A DNA stretch of 6,417 bases. Origin: Actinomycetota bacterium (GTDB lineage: Bacteria > Actinomycetota > Actinomycetes > S36-B12). Position 1 is the first letter of the stretch, and the number at the start of each line of letters is the position of its first letter. The translations under genes were made by a program, and so were the position numbers. Positions 1 to 5,414 of the stretch are shown here, in pieces. Below the pieces are notes generated by a model. It did not search any database. It was not told where the DNA came from and saw only the letters and a list, made by a program, of their open reading frames with translations. The DNA lies in the NCBI GenBank assembly GCA_947499275.1, contig CANMNM010000082.1, forward strand, positions 1-6,417, read 5' to 3'.

Positions 1-194
1 CGGATCAATGTACTTCCCCAAGTGCTCTCAAGTATGGCCACTTGCTATGAAAGGTGAAGAAGACACTGATTGTCTTTTCCGTGAAATCCCGAGTTAGTTG
101 TTTGGTGGAGTTGTAGTTTTCACAGGCCAAATGTGGCGCTCATATTTGCAAGGTGTGCCGGCGGTTACTAACCGTTAGGGAGTGTCTTGTCATC
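1..194. other. No supportable gene
   Basis: I read all frames of this stretch and found no gene I can support. A plus-strand frame is open from base 2 to a TAG at 95-97 (about 31 codons) and could be the tail of a gene entering from the left, but it has no recognisable motif. A minus-strand frame of similar length also shows nothing known. The only structure is a short perfect inverted repeat, CGGTTA/TAACCG around one central base (162-174), just upstream of the antitoxin promoter. It may belong to that control region. Confidence 0.5.
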
Positions 195-216
195 ATGATA
201 CCACTTTTGGTATCAT
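187..216 (+). promoter_or_regulatory. Leaderless promoter of the first antitoxin-doc operon
   Basis: A -35-like TTGTCA (187-192) and a -10-like TATCAT (211-216) are separated by 18 bp. The -10 ends 6 bases before the ATG at 223, which places the expected transcription start on the A of the start codon. No Shine-Dalgarno sequence lies upstream of that ATG, which also fits a leaderless mRNA. The -10 lies inside the right arm of the inverted repeat at 195-216, so a bound antitoxin would block RNA polymerase directly. The promoter is inferred from sequence only. Confidence 0.6.
195..216. promoter_or_regulatory. Probable autoregulatory operator of the first doc module
   Basis: This is a perfect inverted repeat with 9-bp arms: ATGATACCA at 195-203 and TGGTATCAT at 208-216, separated by CTTT. 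It sits over the spacer and -10 of the antitoxin promoter. Ribbon-helix-helix antitoxins normally repress their own operon by binding such repeats, so this is the likely operator. The half-site TGGTATCA recurs upstream of the second doc module at 4960-4967, but there the two half-sites face each other, whereas here they point apart. Confidence 0.65.
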
Positions 217-222
217 TCAATT

Positions 223-426
223 ATGGCTATGACACTGCGACTTCCGGCTGAAGATTCTGCTGCACTTGCCCGGACCGCTGAGATGGAACAACGCTCGCAA
301 CACGATGTCATCATCACTGCACTTCGGGAGTACATCGAGCGTTCGAGTCGCGATGCTTTGATCCAACAGGTCATGGATGCCGAGTTGCCCAGATACGCCG
401 AGGCCCTCGAACGACTCGGCCAATGA
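223..426 (+). CDS. RHH-type antitoxin partner of Doc (module 1)
   Basis: This 67-residue protein is the likely antitoxin of the Doc toxin that follows. Its N-terminus (MAMTLRL) reads as the DNA-contacting beta strand of a ribbon-helix-helix (Arc/CopG-like) fold. It is followed by two helices (about residues 9-22 and 25-40, with RSxHxV at the turn) and a charged C-terminal helix that probably holds the toxin. It would act as a DNA-binding dimer that both neutralises the toxin and represses its own operon. Its TGA overlaps the toxin ATG (ATGA, 423-426), so the two are probably translationally coupled. The ATG at 223 is favoured because a -10-like hexamer ends 6 bases upstream. An ungapped by-eye alignment with the antitoxin at 4749-4952 gives 29 identities in 67 positions, so the two are paralogues. 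The antitoxin role comes from the family and gene order. Confidence 0.85.
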   Translation: MAMTLRLPAEDSAALARTAEMEQRSQHDVIITALREYIERSSRDALIQQVMDAELPRYAEALERLGQ

Positions 427-800
427 TCTACCTGACCCTGGAAGAGATCCTCGGGGTTGCGGCGCGCGTTATCGATGGCGAAGTGAAGTTGCGCGATGTA
501 GGTCTGCTTGAAGCAGCGGTTGCACGTCCAAGGGCCTCTGCGTTCGGCGCGGACGCCTATCCGGATCTGCATTCCAAGACGGCTGCTCTTCTGCTCTCCA
601 TCTGTCAGAATCACGCCCTGATCGACGGGAACAAACGTCTAGCCCTGGCAGGCACAATTGTGATGCTCGGCGTGAATGGTTGGAAGTTAACGCTTACCAA
701 TGATGAGGCGTATAGCCTTGTGATCGCGGTGACCAGTGGTGATCTTGCTGAAGTTGCAGAGGTGGCCGAACAGCTACGAAGCGGTTCCACTACTCGCTAG
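423..800 (+). CDS. doc: Death-on-curing (Doc) family toxin, Fic fold (module 1)
   Basis: This 125-residue protein has the length of the classic phage P1 Doc toxin (126 residues). The Fic/Doc signature is at residues 64-72, HALIDGNKR, with the invariant His, the Asp, and the Asn-Lys-Arg phosphate-binding end. The usual Phe of HxFx is Leu here. Upstream, RDxGLLEAAVARP (24-36) and AFGxDAYPDLHxKTAAL (40-56) are typical of the family's helical core. P1 Doc is a kinase that phosphorylates EF-Tu and stops translation. The same activity is likely here because the motif keeps the DxNKR Lys typical of Doc, but it is inferred. The start overlaps the antitoxin stop by 4 bases, with no separate ribosome site of note. 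A paralogue with the same layout lies at 4378-4752. Confidence 0.92.
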   Translation: MIYLTLEEILGVAARVIDGEVKLRDVGLLEAAVARPRASAFGADAYPDLHSKTAALLLSICQNHALIDGNKRLALAGTIVMLGVNGWKLTLTNDEAYSLVIAVTSGDLAEVAEVAEQLRSGSTTR

Positions 801-870
801 CCCCACAATATGTTTGGCTCATTTGGCATGCCTTCCACTTAACTTCACTCTGTGAAGGCACAATTCCACT
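801..870 (+). promoter_or_regulatory. Intergenic region and possible promoter of the DUF2165 gene
   Basis: This short gap carries a small inverted repeat (TTCAC at 844-848, GTGAA at 852-856) and a -10-like CACAAT at 859-864. That hexamer is again exactly 6 bases from the next start codon, although no convincing -35 accompanies it. A GAAGG at 854-858 could be a ribosome site, but it lies 12 bases from the ATG, which is long. No clear terminator follows the toxin gene. Confidence 0.35.
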
Positions 871-1452
871 ATGAAACTCTTGTCCACTTTCAAACTTTGG
901 TCAGTGTGGCGCACGGCCCGGGTAATCACATCTCTGTTCATCCTGATGGTAGCTGCCTACTACCTCGTGGTTGGTTTTGACAACATCACCAATCCAACAA
1001 ACCCGAATGCCAGTAACTGGCCGTTTGTTAAGGGTGTTCTCAGCGGTGACGGTGTTCCAGCGGATAGCGGCTTTGAATGGCGGTTCATTGACGCAACCTG
1101 GTTCCAAGCCGCTTCATACATCGCCGTCATAGCCTGCGAAACGCTCACCGGCATCCTGTTGTTAATTGCCGGCATTCTTGGACTGCGGGCATCGGCCAGT
1201 AGTGATCGGTGGAACCACGCGCAGAAGTTGACTTTCCTCGGTGGCTTCCTTGGCCTAGCTATCTTCTTTTTTGGATTCATGGTTGTCGGTGGAAATTGGT
1301 TCATCATGTATTTGAATTCGAAGTGGAATGGACTTGAGCCAGCCTTCCAAAATTCCGTCATGACAATCACCATGCTGATACTGACAGCTGGGGTCATGAT
1401 CGGTGGTCACCTTTCTCAGGAGTCTGATGAAACCGAAAGTACCAAGAGCTAA
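871..1452 (+). CDS. DUF2165 family four-helix membrane protein
   Basis: This 193-residue integral membrane protein belongs to the DUF2165 family of predicted small membrane proteins, whose function is not known. Membrane segments are visible at about residues 16-37, 80-105, 120-141 and 162-180. Family landmarks are present: YLVVGFDNITN (31-41), FVKGVLSGD (52-60), WRFID followed by the second helix (70-74), a CETLTG stretch inside helix 2 (89-94), and GGNWFIMYLNSKWNG (140-154) after helix 3. The tail is hydrophilic and rich in Ser, Glu and Thr. The start at 871 gives an N-terminus that aligns with the family. It does not overlap the toxin gene (70-bp gap) and appears to be a separate unit. The 3' end abuts the remnant of a histidine phosphatase gene, so a rearrangement junction may lie right after this gene. 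Confidence 0.85.
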   Translation: MKLLSTFKLWSVWRTARVITSLFILMVAAYYLVVGFDNITNPTNPNASNWPFVKGVLSGDGVPADSGFEWRFIDATWFQAASYIAVIACETLTGILLLIAGILGLRASASSDRWNHAQKLTFLGGFLGLAIFFFGFMVVGGNWFIMYLNSKWNGLEPAFQNSVMTITMLILTAGVMIGGHLSQESDETESTKS

Positions 1453-1463
1453 TGCAAAATGTG

Positions 1464-1750
1464 AGCAGGGCCGTTGAACTGCAAAACTCCTCGGCCTTGG
1501 AACCGCGCGCTCAAACTCAGCCCTTGATTCAGTCTTCACCGCTTCACAACAAATAGCAGATCGCAAAAAGCGAGAGACAGAACAAATCATTCGCGATCAC
1601 AGGGGAAAGTTGGGCGTTCTTGTTTTGGTTGGCCACCAAGCCAACATCATTGATTTGACCGGGATTGCTCCAGACTCAGGAGGAGCAGTTATCGCCCGCG
1701 CCGACAGAAACGGCAAAATAAAGGCTCGCGGTCAAATTCCACCGCCCTGA
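1464..1750 (+). pseudogene. Remnant of a histidine phosphatase family gene (C-terminal half)
   Basis: Reading in the frame that ends with TGA at 1748-1750 gives about 90 codons that look like the second half of a histidine phosphatase family protein. They comprise TAKLLGLG (1478-1501), ALDSVF (1520-1537), VLVLVGHQANIIDLTGIAP (roughly 1610-1670, with the second catalytic His in GHQ), and a glycine-rich end in GQIPPP. The family's usual counterparts are ETAxLLGLG, ALNSFF, VTHQVNIxALTG and GRIPP. Just upstream, the match continues as SRAVE (1464-1478) in a neighbouring frame. The shift is consistent with loss of one base near 1478, which leaves a TGA at 1475-1477 in the main frame. The N-terminal half with the RHG catalytic motif is missing, and no ATG or GTG start exists in the remaining frame before the conserved block. 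It is therefore a decayed gene. Its end overlaps the convergent PH-domain gene by 19 bp. Confidence 0.7.
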
Positions 1751-3081
1751 TTTACGCGACCGGCTTGACCGTACAACGCTTCCCGGGCTTCATCAACGTC
1801 GAGATGCAGGGCAACCACACTCACTGGCCCTGGCGTGGTGTCAACATGCAATGAGGCGAGATTCAGTGCCCGTTCCCATGGGCCTTGAGTTATGTGAACT
1901 GATTGGGTTCGAGCATGGGGAATGATCATTAGGTGCCGGGTGATTCTTCCGCGGCGAGCTGCGAATGAGTTCGCACTCCATCCCATTGCAAGATTGCGCC
2001 ATTGAATGGGTGAGCGTTTACTGGCGCGATTGGGGGCCACTTTCCAGTCAATCTCTGCGATGTCAATATTTGGAAGTACTCGAGCCACAATTGAATCCGC
2101 TACTGAGCGTGTTGCGACGGGAAGTAGCAGCGTTTCCTTGTTTTTCCCAGAAGAGCCTTGGGAAGAAGAACCGACACCGGCAATGTTGATTGCGACTCGC
2201 GTCCAAGAATGACTCCGCCACAACCATGGCTCGATGAAGTCAATTGCCTGAACTCTGCCTTCGGGAACAGTTCTATTTTCAGTCTTCAAAAGTCCGTAAC
2301 GCAGTCGCAGACCGTCCGGGGAATCATAAACAGTGAAGCCATAGAAAGTAATGAACTCAACGATCACAATCAGAATGGGAACACCACCGGTCACGAGGGC
2401 AAATGTGATTCCGGCCCAGCCTTCAATGACATAGCTGAAGATCAGAATCGCAATGGTTGCAGTGAACAGCAATACGGTTGATGTACGCAGGAGTAGACCC
2501 AAGGCTAAGTCACGACTGGGTAGCCGAAAAAGAACTGGCGAATCGGTGTCTGTGGATTCAGTCTGAGTACCGGCCGCCAGATTGAGAAGTGTTTGACGAA
2601 TTTCCGTTGCATCGGTGAGTGAAAGAAATCTGAATGTAACCCGTGAATCCTTTTGCCCCGCTACCTCAACAACGAGAACTGCCATTGAAAAGATTCGGGC
2701 TACGAGCGGTTGGACTACATCCACAGCCTGAATGCGGGAGAGTTGGACACGTCGCTCATTGCGAATTAGCACACCGGACCGAACTCGCAGGTCCCCATCT
2801 TGATCAATCCAAAATGAAAAAGCACGCCAACCCAGGATTTGGAAGAGGGCAACGAAAATCGAAAGCGCGAGGCTGGCAAGACCAATCACTAGTACACCGG
2901 CCACAAATGGTCGAAGTGCTGGGAAGTTTTGGGTGAAGCTAAATCCAGATGGAAGAAATATCGCAAGGGCGAAACCAATAATTGCGGGCAGGACCGAGAC
3001 GGCTGAGAGCAGCGGGGAAACCGGACTCAGTTTGCGGTGGCCCTGCGAGTCAGTTAATCCACTGCCGAGTGTGATCATCAC
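1732..3081 (-). CDS. Bacterial PH-domain membrane protein, YdbT-like
   Basis: This 449-residue protein resembles Bacillus YdbT and contains repeated bacterial pleckstrin-homology (bPH_2, formerly DUF304) domains anchored by membrane helices. Two hydrophobic pairs are visible, at about residues 24-44 with 59-83 and 196-219 with 224-249. After each pair comes a PH module with the typical pattern: LRVRSGVLIRNERRVQLSRIQAVD (98-121), and LRLRYGLLKTENRTVPEGRVQAID (258-281). A third, weaker copy runs from about 365 to 440 (RGRITRHLMIIPHARTQSVHI). In Bacillus, YdbS and YdbT are associated with resistance to some antimicrobial peptides; the role here is unknown. The first codon is GTG (3081-3079), directly followed by ATG (3078-3076). 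Either could start it, and both overlap the stop of the upstream partner (GTGATGA), which indicates translational coupling. The 3' end overlaps the histidine phosphatase remnant on the other strand. Confidence 0.85.
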   Translation of the reverse strand: MMITLGSGLTDSQGHRKLSPVSPLLSAVSVLPAIIGFALAIFLPSGFSFTQNFPALRPFVAGVLVIGLASLALSIFVALFQILGWRAFSFWIDQDGDLRVRSGVLIRNERRVQLSRIQAVDVVQPLVARIFSMAVLVVEVAGQKDSRVTFRFLSLTDATEIRQTLLNLAAGTQTESTDTDSPVLFRLPSRDLALGLLLRTSTVLLFTATIAILIFSYVIEGWAGITFALVTGGVPILIVIVEFITFYGFTVYDSPDGLRLRYGLLKTENRTVPEGRVQAIDFIEPWLWRSHSWTRVAINIAGVGSSSQGSSGKNKETLLLPVATRSVADSIVARVLPNIDIAEIDWKVAPNRASKRSPIQWRNLAMGWSANSFAARRGRITRHLMIIPHARTQSVHITQGPWERALNLASLHVDTTPGPVSVVALHLDVDEAREALYGQAGRVNQGGGI

Positions 3082-3599
3082 AACCCCGCCGCGCGCGATT
3101 CACCGCGTTTTGCGAGACGGTCGCGCACAGCGGCGGCAACCTCGGGGACAAGCCCAGGAATAGCAGCATCGGTTGTTGCCGCAGCAGTGTGTATTTGCAC
3201 GGTGGTGACCCCGAAAGCCCGATCAATTGGTCCGGCGGTGACGTCAACGAGCTGCATGCGCCCGTAGGGAACAATCACGAGTCTGCGAAAGAGAATGCCA
3301 CTGGTGACTAATAGGTCAGACTCGCGCTCACAATAGGCATAGGAACGAACGCGCCTACCGATCAACCACCACAACCAGATAAAAGACACCAATCCGAGTG
3401 CGGCAACAATCCATGCAATGAAACTGGGCACCGCTGGAATCAGCCAAAGTGCTATGACAATTCCGATCACTGGAATTGCGACGAGCACAACAACAAGCCG
3501 ACGTGCTGATATGAGTTTCTCTGAAACAGGTATCCAGTCATCATTCGAGTAAAAAGCGGAGTCGGTATTCACGTGTCTATAATGCCTTGAGTTCCACAT
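3078..3599 (-). CDS. Bacterial PH-domain membrane protein, YdbS-like
   Basis: This protein of up to 173 residues has the YdbS layout: a short cytosolic start with DWIPVSEKLI (21-30), two membrane helices (about 34-54 and 58-80), and one bPH_2 domain (about 86-165) with LLVTSGILFRRLVIVPYGRMQLVDV as its signature (97-121). It is the first gene of the operon with the YdbT-like partner, and the two very probably act together at the membrane. The start is uncertain. The ATG at 3599 has AAGAGGG directly against it, too close for a normal ribosome site. An in-frame GTG at 3572-3570 (residue 10) has a -10-like CATTAT ending 6 bases upstream, the same geometry as other leaderless genes in this window, and would give 164 residues. 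I list the longer form but lean slightly toward the GTG. Confidence 0.82.
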   Translation of the reverse strand: MWNSRHYRHVNTDSAFYSNDDWIPVSEKLISARRLVVVLVAIPVIGIVIALWLIPAVPSFIAWIVAALGLVSFIWLWWLIGRRVRSYAYCERESDLLVTSGILFRRLVIVPYGRMQLVDVTAGPIDRAFGVTTVQIHTAAATTDAAIPGLVPEVAAAVRDRLAKRGESRAAGL

Positions 3600-3632
3600 C
3601 CCTCTTCATCGTGCCTGTCGATTTTGTGTTGG

Positions 3633-3659
3633 ATGCCGATCCTGCCTGCGAATCGGCAT
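3633..3659. promoter_or_regulatory. Inverted repeat in a divergent promoter region, possible operator
   Basis: Perfect 8-bp arms, ATGCCGAT (3633-3640) and ATCGGCAT (3652-3659), are separated by 11 bases. The repeat sits between the divergent YdbS-like and enoyl-CoA hydratase-like genes. No T-run follows on either strand and no gene ends here, so it is not a terminator. A binding site for a dimeric regulator controlling one or both genes is the simplest reading. The regulator is not in the window. Confidence 0.45.
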
Positions 3660-3697
3660 GAAATAGATTTTGACCCGCGAACCGATGGTTTTTTGTA

Positions 3698-3709
3698 GGG
3701 AAGGAAATT
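3698..3709 (+). promoter_or_regulatory. Ribosome binding site deciding the GTG start of the crotonase-fold gene
   Basis: GGGAAGGA (3698-3705) lies 4 bases before the GTG at 3710 and fits the anti-Shine-Dalgarno sequence well. It is the only strong ribosome site noted in the window and supports GTG as the start codon. This gene therefore has a leadered mRNA, unlike the TA operons. Confidence 0.65.
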
Positions 3710-4375
3710 GTGTCCGTAACTCTCAGTACTAGTCCACCGGTGTGGGTACTCGATCTTGGGGAGGACGAGAATCGTTTCTCACCAGAATTTCTCTCGAGTG
3801 TTGATCAAGCATTGACGGCAATCACGGAAAGTTCTGAACCTGCGGCGCTGATGATTACGGCGACCGGCAAGTTTTTCTCGAATGGGCTCGATTTGGATTG
3901 GGTGGCGGCCAACCCCGGGGAGTGGGACACGCATGTTGCAAGTGTGCAATCAATGTTTGCCCGAGTGCTCACCTTGCCTGTTCCCACCGTGTGTGCAATC
4001 AACGGTCACTGCTTTGCGGCGGGTGCAATGCTCGCCTTGGCCTGTGACTATCGCGTCATGCGGACCGAAAAAGGTTTCTACTCTCTCCCAGCTATCGACA
4101 TTAAGATCCCACTCGCTATCGGGATGACTTCAATGATTCAATCGAAGCTAACGCCTCGCACCGCACTTGATGTGATGACAACAGGGTGGCGCTATGACGC
4201 ACCCATGGCCCTTAAAGCGGGGATCGTCGATTCAATCTGTGATGTTGCGGACTTGCAAGATGTTGCCCGAAAAATGGTTGCCACCCTTGCCGGTAAGGAT
4301 CGTCACACACTGGGCACGATGAAGTCCACTATTTACAGGAATGTCGTTGCTGACCTGGTGAATCCGCTTGTCTGA
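3710..4375 (+). CDS. Enoyl-CoA hydratase/isomerase family protein (crotonase fold)
   Basis: This 221-residue protein has the crotonase fold and is closest in pattern to the short delta3,delta2-enoyl-CoA isomerase-like group, which resembles plant peroxisomal ECI. The first oxyanion-hole segment is TGKFFSNGLDLDW (52-64). The second is AINGHCFAAGAMLALACDYRVMR (96-118). The C-terminal MTTGWRYDAPMALKAGIVD (156-174) is also family-typical. Relatives act on CoA thioesters in fatty-acid beta-oxidation. At the position where relatives read PEVDIG or SEVDIG, with Glu as the catalytic acid/base, this protein has LPAIDIK (126-132). Residue 128 is Ala (codon GCT at 4091-4093), so normal hydratase or isomerase chemistry is doubtful. 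The length is full for the group, with no truncation. The gene is divergent from the PH-domain operon and ends 2 bp before the convergent toxin gene at 4378. Family assignment is firm; the substrate is unknown. Confidence 0.88.
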   Translation: MSVTLSTSPPVWVLDLGEDENRFSPEFLSSVDQALTAITESSEPAALMITATGKFFSNGLDLDWVAANPGEWDTHVASVQSMFARVLTLPVPTVCAINGHCFAAGAMLALACDYRVMRTEKGFYSLPAIDIKIPLAIGMTSMIQSKLTPRTALDVMTTGWRYDAPMALKAGIVDSICDVADLQDVARKMVATLAGKDRHTLGTMKSTIYRNVVADLVNPLV

Positions 4376-4377
4376 GA

Positions 4378-4752
4378 TCAATCGCGACTGGTTGTTTTGA
4401 TTTCGGAAACCCAATGTTCGAGGTTGTCAAGACTTAGTTCTCCTGCAGCAACTGCAGTAATGGTTTTAAAAATTTCAACTTGATCTGCAACGAGGTCCCA
4501 TCCATTGAGGTCCGCAAAGTTGACCGCACAGACCCAACTCAGGCGCTTATTCCCATCTACGAGCGGATGATTACGGTTAATTCCTTCAATGAGTGCTGCA
4601 CATTTTTGATTAAACGCTGCATAAATATCCTCACCAAACGCTGTAGTACTTGGACGAGCCGCCGCCGATGCCAAAAGGCCTGCATCTCGAATGAGGAAGC
4701 CCATCTGGTTAGCGATAGCGATCGAATCTTCCGTACTGAGGTACTCGGTCAT
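4378..4752 (-). CDS. doc: Death-on-curing (Doc) family toxin, Fic fold (module 2)
   Basis: This 124-residue Doc-family toxin has the Fic/Doc signature HPLVDGNKR at residues 62-70 and the upstream family core RDAGLLASAAARP (22-34) and AFGEDIYAAFNQKCAALI (38-55). As in module 1, the third motif position is Leu instead of Phe, while the His, Asp and NKR are intact, so it is probably active. Known Doc toxins phosphorylate EF-Tu; that target is inferred here. The start overlaps the antitoxin stop by 4 bases (ATGA on the minus strand). The gene ends only 2 bp from the stop of the convergent crotonase-fold gene, with no visible terminator between them, so the two transcripts may run into each other. 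It is clearly related to the toxin at 423-800, but the second halves have diverged. Confidence 0.92.
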   Translation of the reverse strand: MTEYLSTEDSIAIANQMGFLIRDAGLLASAAARPSTTAFGEDIYAAFNQKCAALIEGINRNHPLVDGNKRLSWVCAVNFADLNGWDLVADQVEIFKTITAVAAGELSLDNLEHWVSEIKTTSRD

Positions 4753-4952
4753 TCGGAGAGCAACCGAAGTGCTTCCGCGTCACGCACCATGACGTAATCA
4801 GTGGTTTGACGAATGCGCTCAGCTCGATCCATCTTTCCTATTCGGTCAAGTACAGCCAATCGCGCCACTTCATGCATGGATCGGTGCTCGCGCTCAGCCT
4901 GTTGGCGCAGCGCTTCGGTCTCTTCTTCGCTCAGTCTTAGGGTCATAGCCAT
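4749..4952 (-). CDS. RHH-type antitoxin partner of Doc (module 2)
   Basis: This 67-residue antitoxin starts with the same MAMTLRL strand as the module 1 antitoxin and has the same length. The ribbon-helix-helix part covers about residues 1-40, with RSMHEV at the turn. The remainder, ending in DAEALRLLSE, is the likely toxin-binding helix. The paralogues share 29 of 67 residues by eye, concentrated in the DNA-binding strand and in the AEAL end, with divergence in between that may give each antitoxin its toxin preference. The ATG at 4952 is favoured by a -10-like hexamer ending 6 bases upstream and the absence of a ribosome site. The first 11 bases of the two antitoxin genes (ATGGCTATGAC) are identical. 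The antitoxin role is inferred from gene order, overlap with the toxin and family. Confidence 0.85.
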   Translation of the reverse strand: MAMTLRLSEEETEALRQQAEREHRSMHEVARLAVLDRIGKMDRAERIRQTTDYVMVRDAEALRLLSE

Positions 4953-4958
4953 GACTAC

Positions 4959-4964
4959 ATGGTA
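4959..4964 (-). promoter_or_regulatory. -10 element of the second doc module, leaderless
   Basis: Read on the minus strand, TACCAT ends 6 bases before the antitoxin ATG, so transcription should begin on the start codon. No good -35 is present at 16-18 bp (the sequence there is ATATCA-like), so the promoter is weaker than those of the other two TA operons or needs help from a bound protein. The hexamer overlaps the operator at 4960-4978. Confidence 0.45.
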
Positions 4965-4990
4965 TCACTGTGACACCATTCTGATATCAC
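4960..4990. promoter_or_regulatory. Probable operator of the second doc module
   Basis: TGGTATCAC (4960-4968) and GTGACACCA (4970-4978) form an inverted repeat of 9-bp arms with one mismatch around a single base. A further copy, TGATATCAC (4982-4990), lies exactly 22 bp from the first, two helical turns on the same face, and contains the palindrome TGATATCA. The half-site matches that of the module 1 operator (TGGTATCAT), although the half-sites face each other here and point apart there. This is likely the binding site of the module 2 antitoxin. Confidence 0.6.
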
Positions 4991-4992
4991 GT

Positions 4993-5010
4993 TGACCACT
5001 GGGTGACCAC
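4993..5010. repeat. Direct repeat TGACCAC with 11-bp period
   Basis: TGACCAC occurs at 4993-4999 and again at 5004-5010, an 11-bp period. It lies between the operator of the second doc module and the 3' end of vapC. It could be an additional protein-binding site upstream of the weak doc promoter, or chance. Confidence 0.3.
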
Positions 5011-5027
5011 CTGCCTCAGAGGCAGGT
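5009..5027. terminator. Hairpin at the 3' end of vapC, possible terminator
   Basis: Perfect 9-bp arms, ACCTGCCTC (5009-5017) and GAGGCAGGT (5019-5027), flank one central base. Allowing a minimal loop gives a GC-rich stem of about 8 bp. It overlaps the last codons and stop of vapC (5016-5018). No U-run follows on the minus strand, so it is not a classical intrinsic terminator. On the plus strand a T6 run (5037-5042) is about 10 bases too far away. It may be a U-less terminator or a 3'-end stabiliser between vapBC and the second doc operon. Confidence 0.45.
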
Positions 5028-5414
5028 AACACCCACTTTTTTGGCGGCGGTGATCAAGGCGCGGTCAAGTGTTGCAAGCGGGTCACCGGTGATCATGGCG
5101 AGGTGTAGGTAGGTGGCGTCATAGGCCGAGAGGCTGTGGGTGAGCGCAAGGGAAACGATCAGTTCAGGATTGCCTTCATCCAAAGTTCCAAAGGGCACCT
5201 GCATGATGTCGTTGAGGATCATCGCGCTCGTTGCTGAAGAGATGTCTCCTCGTCGCAGCCAGGTGGTGACCGCGTTCATCACCTCGAAGCGCCATAGCGC
5301 AGGAACGAGAGCAACGTGATCGTCGAGAAGGCCACGTCGAGCCAACGCCTCGGGTGATGCGTCTGCAGAGAACCATTCGAGGGCAATGGAGGCGTCAAGA
5401 ATAAAAGACTTCAC
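5016..5414 (-). CDS. vapC: VapC-family toxin, PIN-domain ribonuclease
   Basis: This 132-residue PIN-domain protein is the toxin of a VapBC module. The acidic residues expected for metal binding are all visible: Asp7 in FILDAS, Glu44 in WRFEVMN, Asp99 in SAYDATYLHLA, and Asp117 in LATLDRAL. The protein is full length and should be an active Mg2+-dependent ribonuclease; VapC toxins typically cut tRNA or rRNA, and the target here cannot be told. The start codon is GTG (5414-5412), overlapping the antitoxin TGA by 4 bases (GTGA), so translation is probably coupled and toxin output kept below antitoxin. The last codons lie in the hairpin at 5009-5027. The next gene downstream on the same strand, the second doc antitoxin, begins 63 bp further on with its own operator. 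Confidence 0.93.
   Translation of the reverse strand: MKSFILDASIALEWFSADASPEALARRGLLDDHVALVPALWRFEVMNAVTTWLRRGDISSATSAMILNDIMQVPFGTLDEGNPELIVSLALTHSLSAYDATYLHLAMITGDPLATLDRALITAAKKVGVTCL

Noticed and set aside
2..97. Open plus-strand frame ending at TAG 95-97, possible tail of an upstream gene
   Set aside because: It has only about 31 codons, no motif, and competing open frames on the other strand, so a partial gene cannot be supported.
213..614. A 133-codon minus-strand open frame across the first TA module
   Set aside because: It lies antisense to the antitoxin and Doc genes, whose families are clear. Its protein has no recognisable pattern and a composition typical of an antisense shadow.
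960..1397. A 145-codon minus-strand open frame opposite the DUF2165 gene
   Set aside because: The plus strand encodes a clear four-helix DUF2165 protein. The antisense product shows no domain and no supported start.
3633..3659. The inverted repeat as a rho-independent terminator
   Set aside because: Both flanking genes are transcribed away from it, the loop is long, and no T-run follows on either strand. An operator is the better reading.
4960..5027. Cluster of short repeats as a CRISPR or iteron array
   Set aside because: The repeats are 7-9 bp, of several kinds and only two or three copies each, which fits promoter operators and a hairpin better than an array or origin.
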